A stretch of DNA of 64,000 bases from Rhodopseudomonas sp. BR0M22 (GTDB lineage: Bacteria > Pseudomonadota > Alphaproteobacteria > Rhizobiales > Xanthobacteraceae): the NCBI RefSeq assembly GCF_010907035.1, contig NZ_QUMK01000010.1, positions 1 through 64,000 on the forward strand, written 5' to 3'. The notes under the pieces are model-generated. The model had not been told where the DNA came from. It saw only the letters and a program-made list of their open reading frames with translations, and searched no databases. The position numbers and the translations under genes are program-made. Shown piece after piece: positions 26,071-35,664 of the stretch. Position 1 is the first letter of the stretch. Every line of letters begins with the position of its first letter.

Positions 26071-27477
26071 ATGTCCGCCAGCTCTCACGTTCAAACAGTG
26101 CTCGGCCGCGCCGATGCCGATTTCGACTCCGCCTTGCAGCGGCTGTTCGCACTGCTGCGGATCAAGTCGATCTCGGCTGATCCGGCGTTCGCGGCGGACT
26201 GTAAGGCGGCGGCGGAGCATCTTCGCGCCGACATCGCGTCGATCGGATTTGACGCCGAGGTGAGACCGACCGCCGGTCATCCGGCGATCGTGGCGAAGGC
26301 CAAGGGCAACACCGGCAACCGGCCGCACGCGCTGTTCTATGGCCACTACGACGTGCAGCCGGTCGATCCCCTGGAGCTGTGGCATCGGCCGCCATTCGAG
26401 CCGGTGATCGCCGACCATGCCGACGGCCGCAAGATCATCGTGGCGCGCGGTGCGCAGGACGACAAAGGCCAGCTCTCGACCTTCATCGAAGCTTGCCGGG
26501 CCTGGAAGGACGCCACCGGCGAACTGCCGATCGACCTGACCATCGTGATCGAGGGCGAGGAGGAGGTCGGCTCGAAGAACTTCGTGCCGTTCCTCGATTC
26601 GCATAAGAAGGACCTCGCCGCCGACTTCGCGCTGGTCTGCGACACCGGGATGTGGGACCCGGCGACGCCGGCGATCACCACCTCGCTGCGCGGCCTTGTC
26701 TATGAAGAGGTGAAGATCAAGGCGGCGAACCGCGATCTGCATTCCGGGGTTTATGGCGGCGGTGCGCAGAACCCGATCCGGGTGCTGACGCGGATTCTCG
26801 GCGGCTTGCACGACGAGCACGGCCGCATCACCATTCCGGGCTTCTACGACGGCGTGAAGGATTTGCCGCCGGAGATCCTGGCGCAGTGGAAGGGACTGAA
26901 CCTGACCGCCGAGAGTTTTCTCGGCCCGATCGGGCTGTCGATTCCGGCCGGTGAGGACGATCGTCTGTTGATCGAGCAGCTGATCTCGCGACCGACCTGC
27001 GACATCAACGGCATCGTCGGCGGTTACACCGGCGAGGGATCGAAGACCGTGATCGCGGCGGAAGCCTCGGCCAAGGTGTCGTTCCGCATCGTCGAAGGGC
27101 AGGACCCCAACAAGATCCGCGATGCGTTCCGCGCTTATGTCACCGCCCGGCTGCCGGGCGATTGCCGCGCCGAGTTTCTCGATCACTCCAACGGCGCAGC
27201 GATCGCGCTGCCGTGGGACATGAAGCCGCTCACCGCGGCGAGCCGCGCGCTGACCGAGGAGTGGGGCAAGGAAGCGGTGCTGATCGGCTCCGGCGCGTCG
27301 ATCCCGATCGTCGCCGATTTCAAGCGCACGCTCGGGCTCGACAGCGTGCTGATCGGCTTCGGTCTCGACGACGACAACATCCATTCGCCGAACGAGAAGT
27401 ACAACCTCACCAGCTTCCAGAAGGGCATCCGTTCATGGGTGCGGATTCTCGGCGCGCTGGCTGACGCACCGCGCTGA
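26071..27477 (+). CDS. M20-family metallopeptidase (dipeptidase-like)
   Basis: The 468-residue zinc peptidase has the first metal motif LFYGHYDVQPVDP and the bridging-Asp region ARGAQDDKGQLSTFIEAC. The catalytic Glu pair follows in VIEGEEEVGSKNF, and a late metal His in GLDDDNIHSPNEKYNL. The lid domain is the stretch around HSGVYGGGAQNPIRVLTRIL. The pattern fits carnosinase/PepV-like dipeptidases. No signal peptide, so cytoplasmic. A strong ribosome site (GAAGAAGGAAG) precedes ATG 26071. Probably a single gene, followed by an inverted repeat that may end it. Confidence 0.9.
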   Translation: MSASSHVQTVLGRADADFDSALQRLFALLRIKSISADPAFAADCKAAAEHLRADIASIGFDAEVRPTAGHPAIVAKAKGNTGNRPHALFYGHYDVQPVDPLELWHRPPFEPVIADHADGRKIIVARGAQDDKGQLSTFIEACRAWKDATGELPIDLTIVIEGEEEVGSKNFVPFLDSHKKDLAADFALVCDTGMWDPATPAITTSLRGLVYEEVKIKAANRDLHSGVYGGGAQNPIRVLTRILGGLHDEHGRITIPGFYDGVKDLPPEILAQWKGLNLTAESFLGPIGLSIPAGEDDRLLIEQLISRPTCDINGIVGGYTGEGSKTVIAAEASAKVSFRIVEGQDPNKIRDAFRAYVTARLPGDCRAEFLDHSNGAAIALPWDMKPLTAASRALTEEWGKEAVLIGSGASIPIVADFKRTLGLDSVLIGFGLDDDNIHSPNEKYNLTSFQKGIRSWVRILGALADAPR

Positions 27478-27522
27478 AACACCTCCGCGTCAGATCGTCA
27501 CCTCGCATTGCGCGAGTCCTGC

Positions 27523-27554
27523 TCCGGATTTGCGCCACCGCGCGCAAATCCGGA
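27523..27554 (+). terminator. 13-bp perfect hairpin after the M20 peptidase gene
   Basis: TCCGGATTTGCGC (27523-27535) and GCGCAAATCCGGA (27542-27554) pair perfectly over the loop CACCGC, starting 46 bases after the stop codon. The 3' flank ATCCTTCC is only weakly T-rich, so an intrinsic terminator is likely but not certain. It could also be a short palindromic repeat. Confidence 0.5.
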
Positions 27555-27697
27555 ATCCTTCCAAATTGGTTCCATGGCTGTTTCGCTTCCGCGCGGTGAG
27601 TAGCAAACTGCGCGAAGCTGCGATGCGCCAAGGTGTTCCTTGGCGCCGGGTCGCCGCGTTGCATTCACCGGCGTGATACCGAGCGGAGAGGTCGTTT

Positions 27698-27714
27698 ACT
27701 AGACTCGTTCTAAG
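27698..27714. promoter_or_regulatory. candidate Irr box (iron control element)
   Basis: TAGACTCGTTCTAA at 27700-27713 matches 10 of 14 specified positions of the rhizobial iron control element TTTAGAA-N3-TTCTAAA, with the right 3-base spacing. It lies about 110 bases before a siderophore receptor gene. The Irr consensus is established for Bradyrhizobium. The site itself is inferred. Confidence 0.45.
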
Positions 27715-27820
27715 CGCCGCGCGCTTGCTATGGGCGCGTGTATATCAATTCTAAATCGCATCCGTTGCCTCACCATCCCTCATCTCCTACCCGGACACCG
27801 ACGAGTGACGGGGGCGTGGT

Positions 27821-30115
27821 GTGAGCAACTTCAAGGCTAGCAACAATCGTTTGTATTTGGGCGTCGCGACCGGCGTGCTGACGCTGTGCGCGGCCGGCCT
27901 CGCGCCATCCTCGGCACCTGCCCAGGAGTCCGAAGCGCGCGTGTTGCCGCCGGTCTCGGTCGACGCCCCGCAGCAGCGCGCGGCGACCCGCACCGCGCCG
28001 CCACGCGCCACGCCGCAGCGCGCCGCGCGGGTAGCGCCGCGCCGCGCCGCCGAGCCGCCGCCCCCACCGGCCGCGCCGCCGACAACGATGGGCTCGACCC
28101 GCACCATCGGCGCGCCGGCGCCGGCCTATGCGGGCGGCCAGGTGGCGCAGGGCGGCACGCTCGGCCTGCTCGGCGCGACCAGCGTGATGAACACGCCGTT
28201 CAGCACCGTCAATTTCACCTCGCAATTGATCGAGAACCAGCAGGCTCGCACCGCCGCCGACACGTTGATCAACGATTCCTCAGTGCGGCTGTCGACCGGT
28301 AGCGACGGCTTCGACGACACTTTCATCATCCGAGGCTTCGAGGTCAGGGCGACCGACGTTGGCCTCAACGGTCTGTATGGCCTCGCATCGTCGCAGCGCG
28401 TTCCGGCTCAGATCATCGAGCGGATCGAGTTGCTCAAGGGTCCAGGCGCGCTGATCAACGGCATCGCGCCGAGCGGAGCCGTCGGCGGCGGCATCAACAT
28501 CGTCACCAAGCGTGCTACTGACGAGCCGTTCTCGCGACTGACGCCGTTCTTCATGAGCGCGGCGAATTACGGATTGCATCTCGAGACCAGCCAGCGGTTC
28601 GGCGCGAACAAGGAGTGGGGCGTTCGCTTCAACGGCGTTGGTCGTAACGGTGAAGCCTCGATCAGAGACGGAAATTTCCAGTCGGGTCTGGGTGCGGTGG
28701 CGATCGACTATCGCGGCGATCGGCTTCGCTGGACGCTCGATCTATTCTCGCAAAACGACAACACCGACAACTTCCGCCCGCAGATCAGCCTGCTGCCGAC
28801 CGCCACCGCGATTCCGGCGCCGCCTGATGCACGCAGCAACTGGTATCCCGACACGAGGCTGCGCCAGAAGGACAACACGGCCGCAACCGCTTTGGAATAC
28901 GACCTGACCGACTGGCTGACCGCCTATGCGGGCGTTGGCTATCGTGATGGCTCGAACTACCAGACCTTCCCGCGCTCGGCGACGGCGGTGGATGCGCTCG
29001 GCAATTTCAACGTCCAGAATACGTATTACGATTCTTACACCAAGACGGTTAGCGGCAATGTCGGCTTCCGTTCGCGGTTCGACACCGGCTTCATCGGTCA
29101 CAAGCTCAACGTTGCCTATACCGGGTTCTTCCAGGAGGCGGGCAACGCCTACATCCAGGGCGGCACGACCGCGTCCAACATCTACAACCCAGCGCCGCTT
29201 CCGGCGGTGACACTCGACCGATACTCGCCGCGGCACGCCTCCGACAGCACGCTGACCAGCGTCGCGGTGGTCGACACCATGTCGTTCCTGAACGAGTCGG
29301 TACTGCTGACGCTCGGCGGTCGTCATCAGATGGTGAAGCAGGAGAGCTACGCCACCACCGGCACCAACATCGGCGCGTTGACCTCGACTTACGACGCTAG
29401 CGCTACGACACCGCTCGCCGGTATCGTCGTCAAGCCGTGGACCAACGTGTCGCTGTATGCCAACTACGCCGAGGGTCTCACGCGCGGCACCATCGTTGGC
29501 GGCAACTTCTCGAACGCTGGCACGATCCTGGCGCCGTACAAGTCGAAGCAACAGGAGGCCGGCGTCAAGGTCGACTGGGGCGCCATCACCACCACCGCAG
29601 CGGTGTTCCAGATCGCCCGTCCGAGCCTGATCACCACCGCGGCCAATGCGCAGGCCTACGACGGCGAGCAGCGCAACAGAGGCCTGGAGCTGAACCTCTA
29701 AGGCCTGATCCTGCCCGGGCTGCGTGGCATGGCGAGCGCGACGTTCATCAACCCCGAACTGACCAATCCGACCGACCCGACGCAGCGCGGCAACGCCGCG
29801 GCCGGCGTACCCGACAAGACGTTCTCCGCCGGGCTGGACTGGGATACGCCATGGGTCCGCGGGCTCGCGCTTAACGGTCGAGTGATCCACACCGGCAGCG
29901 CCTATCTGACCACGGCCAACACGCTGAGCTTCCCGGGCTGGACCCGTCTCGATATCGGCGCGCGCTACACCACGACGGCGCTCACGGGCAAGCCGGTCAC
30001 CTTCCGCGCCAATATCGAGAACGTCACCGGCGAGACCTATTGGCTCACCACCGGCACTTACGTCACCGTGGGTGCGCCGCGCACCTATCTGCTCTCGGCG
30101 GCGTTCGATTTCTGA
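27821..30115 (+). pseudogene. TonB-dependent siderophore receptor interrupted by an in-frame TAA
   Basis: The frame codes a signal peptide (ending SSAPAQE), a TonB-box-like PPVSVDAP, and a Pro/Arg-rich linker. A plug follows (ELLKGPGALINGIAPSGAVG, then GGINIVTKRAT), then most of the barrel. Codon 627 (29699-29701) is TAA. The same frame then continues without shift as GLILPGLRGMASATF through ITRLDIGARYTT-like strands to a proper C-terminus (RTYLLSAAFDF, stop at 30115). About 137 residues, the last barrel strands and the outer-membrane targeting end, would be lost. One base change from TAC/TAT (Tyr) would explain it. It heads an iron-uptake operon of four intact genes. GTG 27821 follows GGGGGCGTGGT. 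Confidence 0.8.
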
Positions 30116-30145
30116 TCGAACGCGCGCAGCGCACGCAACGACTTC

Positions 30146-30169
30146 ATGCCCGGCCTTCGTGCCGGGCAT
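30146..30169. repeat. short palindromic repeat after the receptor gene
   Basis: ATGCCCGGC (30146-30154) and GCCGGGCAT (30161-30169) form a perfect hairpin with loop CTTCGT, followed by CCACGTG. The same arms occur in the repeat at 59043-59135, so this is one unit of a dispersed palindromic family between two genes of the iron operon. Confidence 0.6.
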
Positions 30170-30227
30170 CCACGTGTCGGATGCCTGTCGTCCGGCACGC
30201 GATCTCTAAGCCAACAAGGAGCACCGC

Positions 30228-30962
30228 ATGAACAAGCTCTCTCTCGCCATTGTTGCGCTGCTCGGCGCCGCCGCGCCCGCGCAAGCGCATCAGATCTGGA
30301 TCGAGCAGGCGGATGGGCAGGCCGTGGTGCGGTTCGGCGAGTTCGGCGAGAATCTGCGCGAAGCGTCGCCCGGGCTGCTCGACAAATTCGCCAAGGTGAC
30401 GGCGACGCTGCTGTCGGCCAAGGGCGAGCAGAAGGCCGAGGCGAGCAAGGCTGCAACCGGATTCACGCTGCCGTTCGCCGCAAAGGCGGGCGACAGTATC
30501 GTGGCCGAGGATGCGAGCTATCCGCTGTACACCTGGAAGCAGCAGGACAGGGACGTGCGGAACTGGTTCTATCCGGCCGCGCGACTGATCACCGGCTTTG
30601 CCGCGCAGCAGCCGAAGCTGGTGCTCGATCTGGTGCCGACCGGTCAGCCCGGTCAGTTCAAGCTGGTGTTCAAGGATCAGCCGAAGCCGAAGACCAAGGT
30701 GACGCTGACGACGCAATCGGGTTGGGCCAAGGAAGCGCACACCGACGCGCAGGGGCTGGTCAGCTTCGACATGCCGTGGCAGGGCGTTTACGTCGCCGAA
30801 GTCAGCCACAACGACAAGACCGCGGGCGAGCGCGCCGGACCGAACGGCACTGAACCTTATGACGCGGTGAGCTACGCCACCACCGTCACCTATGAGAAGG
30901 CCGACGGGCTGCCGCCGCTTCCGCCTGGTCCGCCAGCGACGCCGGCCGCGCCGCGCAAATGA
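30228..30962 (+). CDS. periplasmic DUF4198 protein of the iron-uptake cluster
   Basis: The 244-residue protein has a signal peptide (MNKLSLAIVALLGAAAPAQA) and a mature N-terminus HQIWIEQADG typical of DUF4198. The rest is beta-rich (FKLVFKDQPKPKTKVTLTTQ, then GLVSFDMPWQGVYVAEVSHN), ending in a Pro-rich tail. DUF4198 proteins often sit with TonB receptors and are thought to bind metal or cofactors in the periplasm. It overlaps the next gene by four bases and belongs to the same operon as the interrupted receptor. Confidence 0.8.
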   Translation: MNKLSLAIVALLGAAAPAQAHQIWIEQADGQAVVRFGEFGENLREASPGLLDKFAKVTATLLSAKGEQKAEASKAATGFTLPFAAKAGDSIVAEDASYPLYTWKQQDRDVRNWFYPAARLITGFAAQQPKLVLDLVPTGQPGQFKLVFKDQPKPKTKVTLTTQSGWAKEAHTDAQGLVSFDMPWQGVYVAEVSHNDKTAGERAGPNGTEPYDAVSYATTVTYEKADGLPPLPPGPPATPAAPRK

Positions 30963-31240
30963 CGGCGCGGGCGCATCGCCTCCGGTCGATCGGTGCGCTG
31001 ACGTCGCGCATCGTTGCGGCGCTGTTCGGCGGCTACGGGCTTGCGGCGCTTTGCAGCGTCGCGGCGCTGGCGCTGCCGATCAGCAAGCCGCAGGCGGTGC
31101 TCACCGGCCAGCTCGCGAGCTTCGCGGTTTGTACGGCGGTCGTGATCTGGGCGTTCGCGGCGCGGAGTGCACTGGCCGTGTGGATCGGCCTTGCGCTGGT
31201 CGCCGCGGTGCTGGCGCCGCTGGCTTGGTCGGCCTCCTGA
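30959..31240 (+). CDS. DUF3649 small membrane protein
   Basis: The 93-residue protein has three hydrophobic helices (IVAALFGGYGLAALCSVAAL; TGQLASFAVCTAVVIWAFAA; AVWIGLALVAAVLAPLAW). DUF3649 proteins are found in siderophore-uptake operons next to PepSY-domain proteins, as here. It is coupled to the DUF4198 gene by ATGA and lies 19 bases before the PepSY gene. Function unknown, probably part of an inner-membrane iron-reduction or release complex. Confidence 0.8.
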   Translation: MTARAHRLRSIGALTSRIVAALFGGYGLAALCSVAALALPISKPQAVLTGQLASFAVCTAVVIWAFAARSALAVWIGLALVAAVLAPLAWSAS

Positions 31241-31259
31241 TAAGACGCGAGGTGTGACG

Positions 31260-32882
31260 ATGCCGCATGATCAGCACGCCAAAGGCCCCGGGTTCCGGCA
31301 GAGTATGTCCGGCCTGCATACCTGGACCGGGCTGCTACTCGGCTGGGTTCTGTACGCAATGTTCCTCACCGGCACGGTGTCGTTCTTCAAGGACGAGCTG
31401 TCGCAGTGGATGCGGCCGGAGCTGCCGCGTCTCACCCAGCCGCTCGATCCGGCGGTGGTGGCGCAACGGGTCGCCGACGAAATCGGACGGATCGCGCCGA
31501 ACGCATCGCAGTGGAGCATCAAGCTCCCCGACGGGCGCAGCAACACCGTCTATGCGTTCTGGCGGACTCCCGGCGTCGGGAAGGGGGCACCTGGGTTCGG
31601 GCAGGATTATTTCGACCCGATCACCGGCCATCGCGCCGAGGCGCGGGAGACGCTCGGCGGCGATTTCTTCTACCGCTTCCATTTTCAGTTTTACTACATG
31701 TCTCCGTTCTGGGGACGATTGCTCGCGGGTCTCGCCGCAATGTCGATGCTGGTCGCGATCGTGGCCGGCGTGATCACCCACAAGAAGATCTTCACCGATT
31801 TCTTCACCTTCCGCTGGGGCAAGGGCCAGCGCTCCTGGCTCGATGCCCACAATGCGCTCTCGGTCTTCGGGCTGCCGTTCCATGTGATGATTACCTATAC
31901 CGGGCTGGTGACGCTGATGGCGCTGTACGTGCCGTGGGGCGAGCGCACCGCCATCAAGACGCCGGCCGAGCGCCAGCAGCTCACGGCCGAACTCAGCGCG
32001 TTCATTCGCGCCGACAAGCCGGGCGGCGACAAGGTTCCGTTGGGGTCGATCGAGGCGATGGTTCGGCAAGCGCAGCAGCGCTGGGGGACGACCGATGTCG
32101 GGCGCGTCAACTCCGCCAATCCGGGCGACGCGACTGCTCGCGTCGCGGTGACCCGTGGCGATGCCGGGCGGGTATCGATGAGCCCGGACTATCTGGAGTT
32201 CGATGGCGTTACCGCAAAACTCCTTAAGGTGCACGATCACGTCGGCGCTGCGGCGGAAACCCGAGGCGTGCTCTACGCGCTGCATATCGGACGGTTCAGC
32301 GACCTCGAGACCCGGTGGCTGTACTTCATCGTCAGCTTCATGGGCACCGCGATGGTCGGCACGGGTCTGGTGATGTGGACGGTGAAGCGGCGGCAGAAGC
32401 TGCCTGATCCGGAGCGGCCGTTTTTCGGATTCCGCCTGGTCGAACGGCTCAACATCGCCAGCATCGCAGGCCTGTCGATCGCCATGACGGCGTTCCTGTG
32501 GGCGAACCGTCTGTTGCCGAACGCGATGGCGGATCGCGCGTTCTGGGAAATCCATGTGTTCTTTATCGTCTGGGGGCTGACCTTGCTCCACGCTTTGCTG
32601 CGGCCTGCAAAGTCGGCATGGGTCGAGCAGCTTTGGACGGCTGCTGCGCTGCTGGCGCTGATCCCGGTGCTGAATGCTGCGACCACGCAGCGCCCGCTGT
32701 GGCACAGTCTGGCGAGCGGCGACTGGGTGTTCGCCGGCATAGACCTGATGTGCGTGGCGCTGGCGCTGCTGCACGCGGTGCTGGCGATCCGCACTGCGCG
32801 AAATAGCGCAAGGCTACGTCCACCGCGGAGCGCATCGAAGCGGGGAGGGATCCCGGCCATGTCGCGCGAGGCCGCAACGTGA
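31260..32882 (+). CDS. PepSY-associated membrane protein (siderophore reductase-like)
   Basis: The 540-residue integral membrane protein starts MPHDQHAKGPGFRQSMSGLH with LHTWTGLLLGWVLYAMFLTG. A long periplasmic PepSY region follows, then helix pairs with conserved histidines (KWLDAHNALSVFGLPFHVMI-type segment, and LHIGRFSDLETRWLYFIVSF). The His residues on helices could carry heme, as proposed for PepSY proteins that reduce ferric siderophores (FoxB/PiuB type). ATG 31260 follows GCGAGG. It overlaps the DUF3325 gene by four bases. Confidence 0.85.
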   Translation: MPHDQHAKGPGFRQSMSGLHTWTGLLLGWVLYAMFLTGTVSFFKDELSQWMRPELPRLTQPLDPAVVAQRVADEIGRIAPNASQWSIKLPDGRSNTVYAFWRTPGVGKGAPGFGQDYFDPITGHRAEARETLGGDFFYRFHFQFYYMSPFWGRLLAGLAAMSMLVAIVAGVITHKKIFTDFFTFRWGKGQRSWLDAHNALSVFGLPFHVMITYTGLVTLMALYVPWGERTAIKTPAERQQLTAELSAFIRADKPGGDKVPLGSIEAMVRQAQQRWGTTDVGRVNSANPGDATARVAVTRGDAGRVSMSPDYLEFDGVTAKLLKVHDHVGAAAETRGVLYALHIGRFSDLETRWLYFIVSFMGTAMVGTGLVMWTVKRRQKLPDPERPFFGFRLVERLNIASIAGLSIAMTAFLWANRLLPNAMADRAFWEIHVFFIVWGLTLLHALLRPAKSAWVEQLWTAAALLALIPVLNAATTQRPLWHSLASGDWVFAGIDLMCVALALLHAVLAIRTARNSARLRPPRSASKRGGIPAMSREAAT

Positions 32883-33166
32883 GCCATACTGTCGCGCAGC
32901 TTCTTTGCCTGGTGGGCTTTTCGGCTCTGGCGTTCGGATTGCGCCGGCCGCAGCACGACATCCTGCGTCGCTCGCTGCGGCGCCCGGTAGTCCTCGCGCT
33001 CCGCGCCGTCGGCGCCTGTGCGCTGCTGGCGGCGCTCGCCGTGCTGGTCGACGCCTCCGGCTGGGGCTTCGGTCTGGTAAAGTTCAGCGGCCATACCACG
33101 CTGGCGGCGGCCTTGGTTTATCTTGCGTTGATCGGCTATGGCCGCAGGTCCGCAATGCGGCAGTGA
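32879..33166 (+). CDS. DUF3325 small membrane protein
   Basis: The 95-residue protein starts at GTG 32879, overlapping the PepSY stop. It has three hydrophobic helices (TVAQLLCLVGFSALAFGL; VGACALLAALAVLVDASG; TTLAAALVYLALIGYG) and the RRPQHDILRR loop seen in DUF3325 proteins. This family travels with DUF3649 and PepSY genes in iron-siderophore clusters. It is the last gene of the operon; the next gene is convergent and only 24 bases away. Confidence 0.8.
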   Translation: MSHTVAQLLCLVGFSALAFGLRRPQHDILRRSLRRPVVLALRAVGACALLAALAVLVDASGWGFGLVKFSGHTTLAAALVYLALIGYGRRSAMRQ

Positions 33167-33190
33167 TCGAAGCTCTTGGTCGGCGGCGCG

Positions 33191-35188
33191 CTAAGCCGAA
33201 CGCACCGAGCCGAGGAAGCCTACGACCTCCCGCCGTAGCACGTCGCTATCGGTGGCCAGCGACTTTGCCGCAGCGAACACGTCGCGCGAGGCGCTCTCGA
33301 CGTGTTCGGCACCGCGCTGGACCCGTTCGATACTGGTCCCGACGTGAGCCGTCTCAGCGGCGGCCTTGGTGACGTTGTCGGACATCGCCCGCGTCTCGTG
33401 GCCCTGCCGCTCGATCGCCGACGCGATGGTGGAGATGGTTTCGGAGATGCGTTCGATCAGGCCTACGATCTCGTCGATCGAGCCCGCCGACGAGCGAGTT
33501 GCATGCTGAATGTCGGCGACCTGCCGCTGGATGTCCTGGGTGGCCTTTGCGGTCTGTTCGGCGAGGGCTTTGACTTCGAAAGCGACCACCGCGAAACCGC
33601 GCCCGGCATCGCCGGCGCGCGCGGCCTCGATCGTGGCGTTGAGCGCCAAAAGATTGGTCTGCCGGGCGATGGTCTGAATCATCCCGACGATGTCGCCGAT
33701 GCGATCGCCGGCGCGCGCGAGTTGAAGGACGTGCTCGCTGGTTTGCCGGGTCTGCTGCACCGCTGCGGCCGTCATCGTGGTCGACTCGACGATCCGTCGG
33801 CCGATGTCATCGACCGAGGCGAGCAATTGCTCGGCCGAAGCCGCCACCGTTCCGACACAGGCGCTGACTTCGGACGACACCGAAGCGGTGGCTATCGTGA
33901 GCTGGCGCGACGTCTCCGCGGTTTGCGTCAGCGAGCCTGCCGACGCTTCCAGCGAGGACGATGCTTGGAAGACGGTCTCGATCACTTTGCCGACCGCGAC
34001 CTCGAAGCTGTCGGCCAACGTGCTCATGTCCGCCTTGCGACGGTTGGCTTCGACCTGCTGCTGCGCGATCTTGGCTTCAGTCTCGTCGCGCGCCGCTCGT
34101 TGCGATGCAGCCTTGAAGGCTTCGACAGCGCGCGCCATCTCGCCGATCTCGTCGCTGCGTTCCAACCCCGGCAGCACCGCCTCGAAATCCCCTGCGGCGA
34201 GCCGCTGCATCGCCGCGGTGGTGCGTGTCACCGAGTTGGCGATGCGCTGCCCCACCAGCAAGGCGAGCGCCGCCATTGCCAAGGTGACGCCGCCGACGAT
34301 CCAGTTGAGCAGGCTTCGGACCTCGGCTGCGCTCGCCTGCGAGGCGCGATAGCGTGCCTCCGCGCTCGCCACCAGCGCATCCAGAGTCGGCCGGTTGCGG
34401 GCGAACACCGAGGCGAAGTCGTCGATTTCTTCGTTCAGACTCTGCTGGCTGACCATGAAGGCGAGGAAGCTCGATTTGTAGCCGCCGATCAGGGCAGTCA
34501 GTTCCTTCGCCTGGTCGGCAGCAAGATTGCTCTTGGTCAGCGCGGCGGCGAAGTCGGAGGCATGCTCGATCAGGGCATCGCCGTCCTTCTCACGTCCCTT
34601 CTGAATGAACTCTTTTTCCAGACGTCGCATCGTCAGCATCAGCACTGATAGGCGAGGATCGTCGATCTCGGCCAGCTTCGCTTCGAGCCGCCTGGTTGCA
34701 TCGTGCAATCTGCCCTGCAAACCATCCTGCTCTCTGAGACCGAGCACGCGCTTGGCTGACAGCAGATTCTGGAAACGCGTGAGATACAGATTCAAGCCGG
34801 CCAGCAGTGCGGTCGATTGCTTGGTCGCTTCGTCGCCTTCCGATTGGCCGAGACGCCGCTCGATGTCCTGTAGTCTGCTCTTCGCCGACGCTGCGACGGC
34901 GTCATGCTTCGCGATCAGCTTTTCGTCGGATGTGCGCAGGAATTCGTGCGCGATCAGTCCGGCTTGCAGATAGTCCGACGACAGTTGCATCACGTCGAAG
35001 CGTAGCGCGACGCTTGCGTCGGACCGATGCTCCGCCTCGGCGGCCGATCGCAGGCCGACGAGGCAGGCCGCGCCAACCAGTGCGACCCCGATCAGTCCCA
35101 ATAATGCGATCTGAATACGGAGGCCGATCTTGATGCGATTGAAGGGCGATTTCAGGAGGCGTTTCGAGGCGGAGTGCAACTGACGCAT
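33191..35188 (-). CDS. methyl-accepting chemotaxis protein (HBM-type sensor)
   Basis: A 665-residue chemoreceptor. The first membrane helix is [20 protein letters not shown] (about 25-47). A helical periplasmic domain of about 250 residues, an HBM-size sensor, follows. The second helix is near 300-320 ([18 protein letters not shown]), then HAMP and a signalling coiled coil with [20 protein letters not shown] at the tip. It is the same architecture as the receptor at 4.8-6.9 kb but with a divergent sensor, so the two are distant paralogues. Convergent with the iron operon. Ligand unknown. Confidence 0.9.
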   Translation of the reverse strand: MRQLHSASKRLLKSPFNRIKIGLRIQIALLGLIGVALVGAACLVGLRSAAEAEHRSDASVALRFDVMQLSSDYLQAGLIAHEFLRTSDEKLIAKHDAVAASAKSRLQDIERRLGQSEGDEATKQSTALLAGLNLYLTRFQNLLSAKRVLGLREQDGLQGRLHDATRRLEAKLAEIDDPRLSVLMLTMRRLEKEFIQKGREKDGDALIEHASDFAAALTKSNLAADQAKELTALIGGYKSSFLAFMVSQQSLNEEIDDFASVFARNRPTLDALVASAEARYRASQASAAEVRSLLNWIVGGVTLAMAALALLVGQRIANSVTRTTAAMQRLAAGDFEAVLPGLERSDEIGEMARAVEAFKAASQRAARDETEAKIAQQQVEANRRKADMSTLADSFEVAVGKVIETVFQASSSLEASAGSLTQTAETSRQLTIATASVSSEVSACVGTVAASAEQLLASVDDIGRRIVESTTMTAAAVQQTRQTSEHVLQLARAGDRIGDIVGMIQTIARQTNLLALNATIEAARAGDAGRGFAVVAFEVKALAEQTAKATQDIQRQVADIQHATRSSAGSIDEIVGLIERISETISTIASAIERQGHETRAMSDNVTKAAAETAHVGTSIERVQRGAEHVESASRDVFAAAKSLATDSDVLRREVVGFLGSVRSA

Positions 35189-35457
35189 TGGGTGGCCGGA
35201 GCTCGTGACAGTTTTGCGAACGTTGTGTGTTCGTATCTCGCCGATTTGTTAGTTGTCGGCGCGCCACCCATGGACCGCAGACGACAACATTCGGTAAATC
35301 GACGAAGCAGATTTGTCGAAGAGAGGCAATTCGAGAAGCGATTGATTACTTGCGCGAGTGTACTGTGTCGCTGGCTAGCGCCGCGGTAGTGGCGGGGAGC
35401 GCGACGAAATAATTACGTCACAAATCGAGGCGGCTCGAGCCTGCGTGGCAGGCCGAC

Positions 35458-35489
35458 GCAAAAACGCCGCCCGGAATTGGGCGGCGTTT
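35458..35489 (-). terminator. intrinsic terminator of the aldolase gene
   Basis: AAACGCCGCCC (35462-35472) and GGGCGGCGTTT (35479-35489) pair perfectly over loop GGAATT. Read on the minus strand the stem ends in GCGTTTTTGCG, giving a T-run. It is therefore a terminator for leftward transcription from the aldolase gene, whose stop is at 35665. Confidence 0.75.
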
Positions 35490-35564
35490 GGATTCCGATA
35501 GCGTAGAGGGTGATGCAATAATCATATCATCGTGGCGTCGGATTTCAACCTTCGACGATCAGAG

Positions 35565-35653
35565 CGTCATTGCTGTGCGAGGATGAGAATCCGGCGAAGC
35601 AATCCATAGTCTTGGTGGACCGGCTGAATTGCTTCGCTGGCGCTCGCCATGAC
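35565..35653. repeat. palindromic intergenic repeat (GAAGCAATCC family)
   Basis: CGTCATTGC...GAGGATGAGAATCC...GCGAAGCAATCC on the left is mirrored by AATTGCTTCGC...GCTCGCCATGACG on the right. The whole forms a long imperfect inverted repeat of the type scattered between genes in the Bradyrhizobium group. Confidence 0.5.
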
Positions 35654-35664
35654 GGGGATAGGTC

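Larger units (their letters stand above)
35189..35664. other. intergenic region with terminator and repeat
   Basis: This 476-base gap lies upstream of the chemoreceptor and downstream of the class II aldolase gene, both on the minus strand. It contains an intrinsic terminator for the aldolase transcript (35458-35489) and a palindromic repeat (35565-35653). The stretch 35189-35450 is relatively AT-rich and must carry the chemoreceptor promoter. No coding frame there looks real. Confidence 0.45.
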
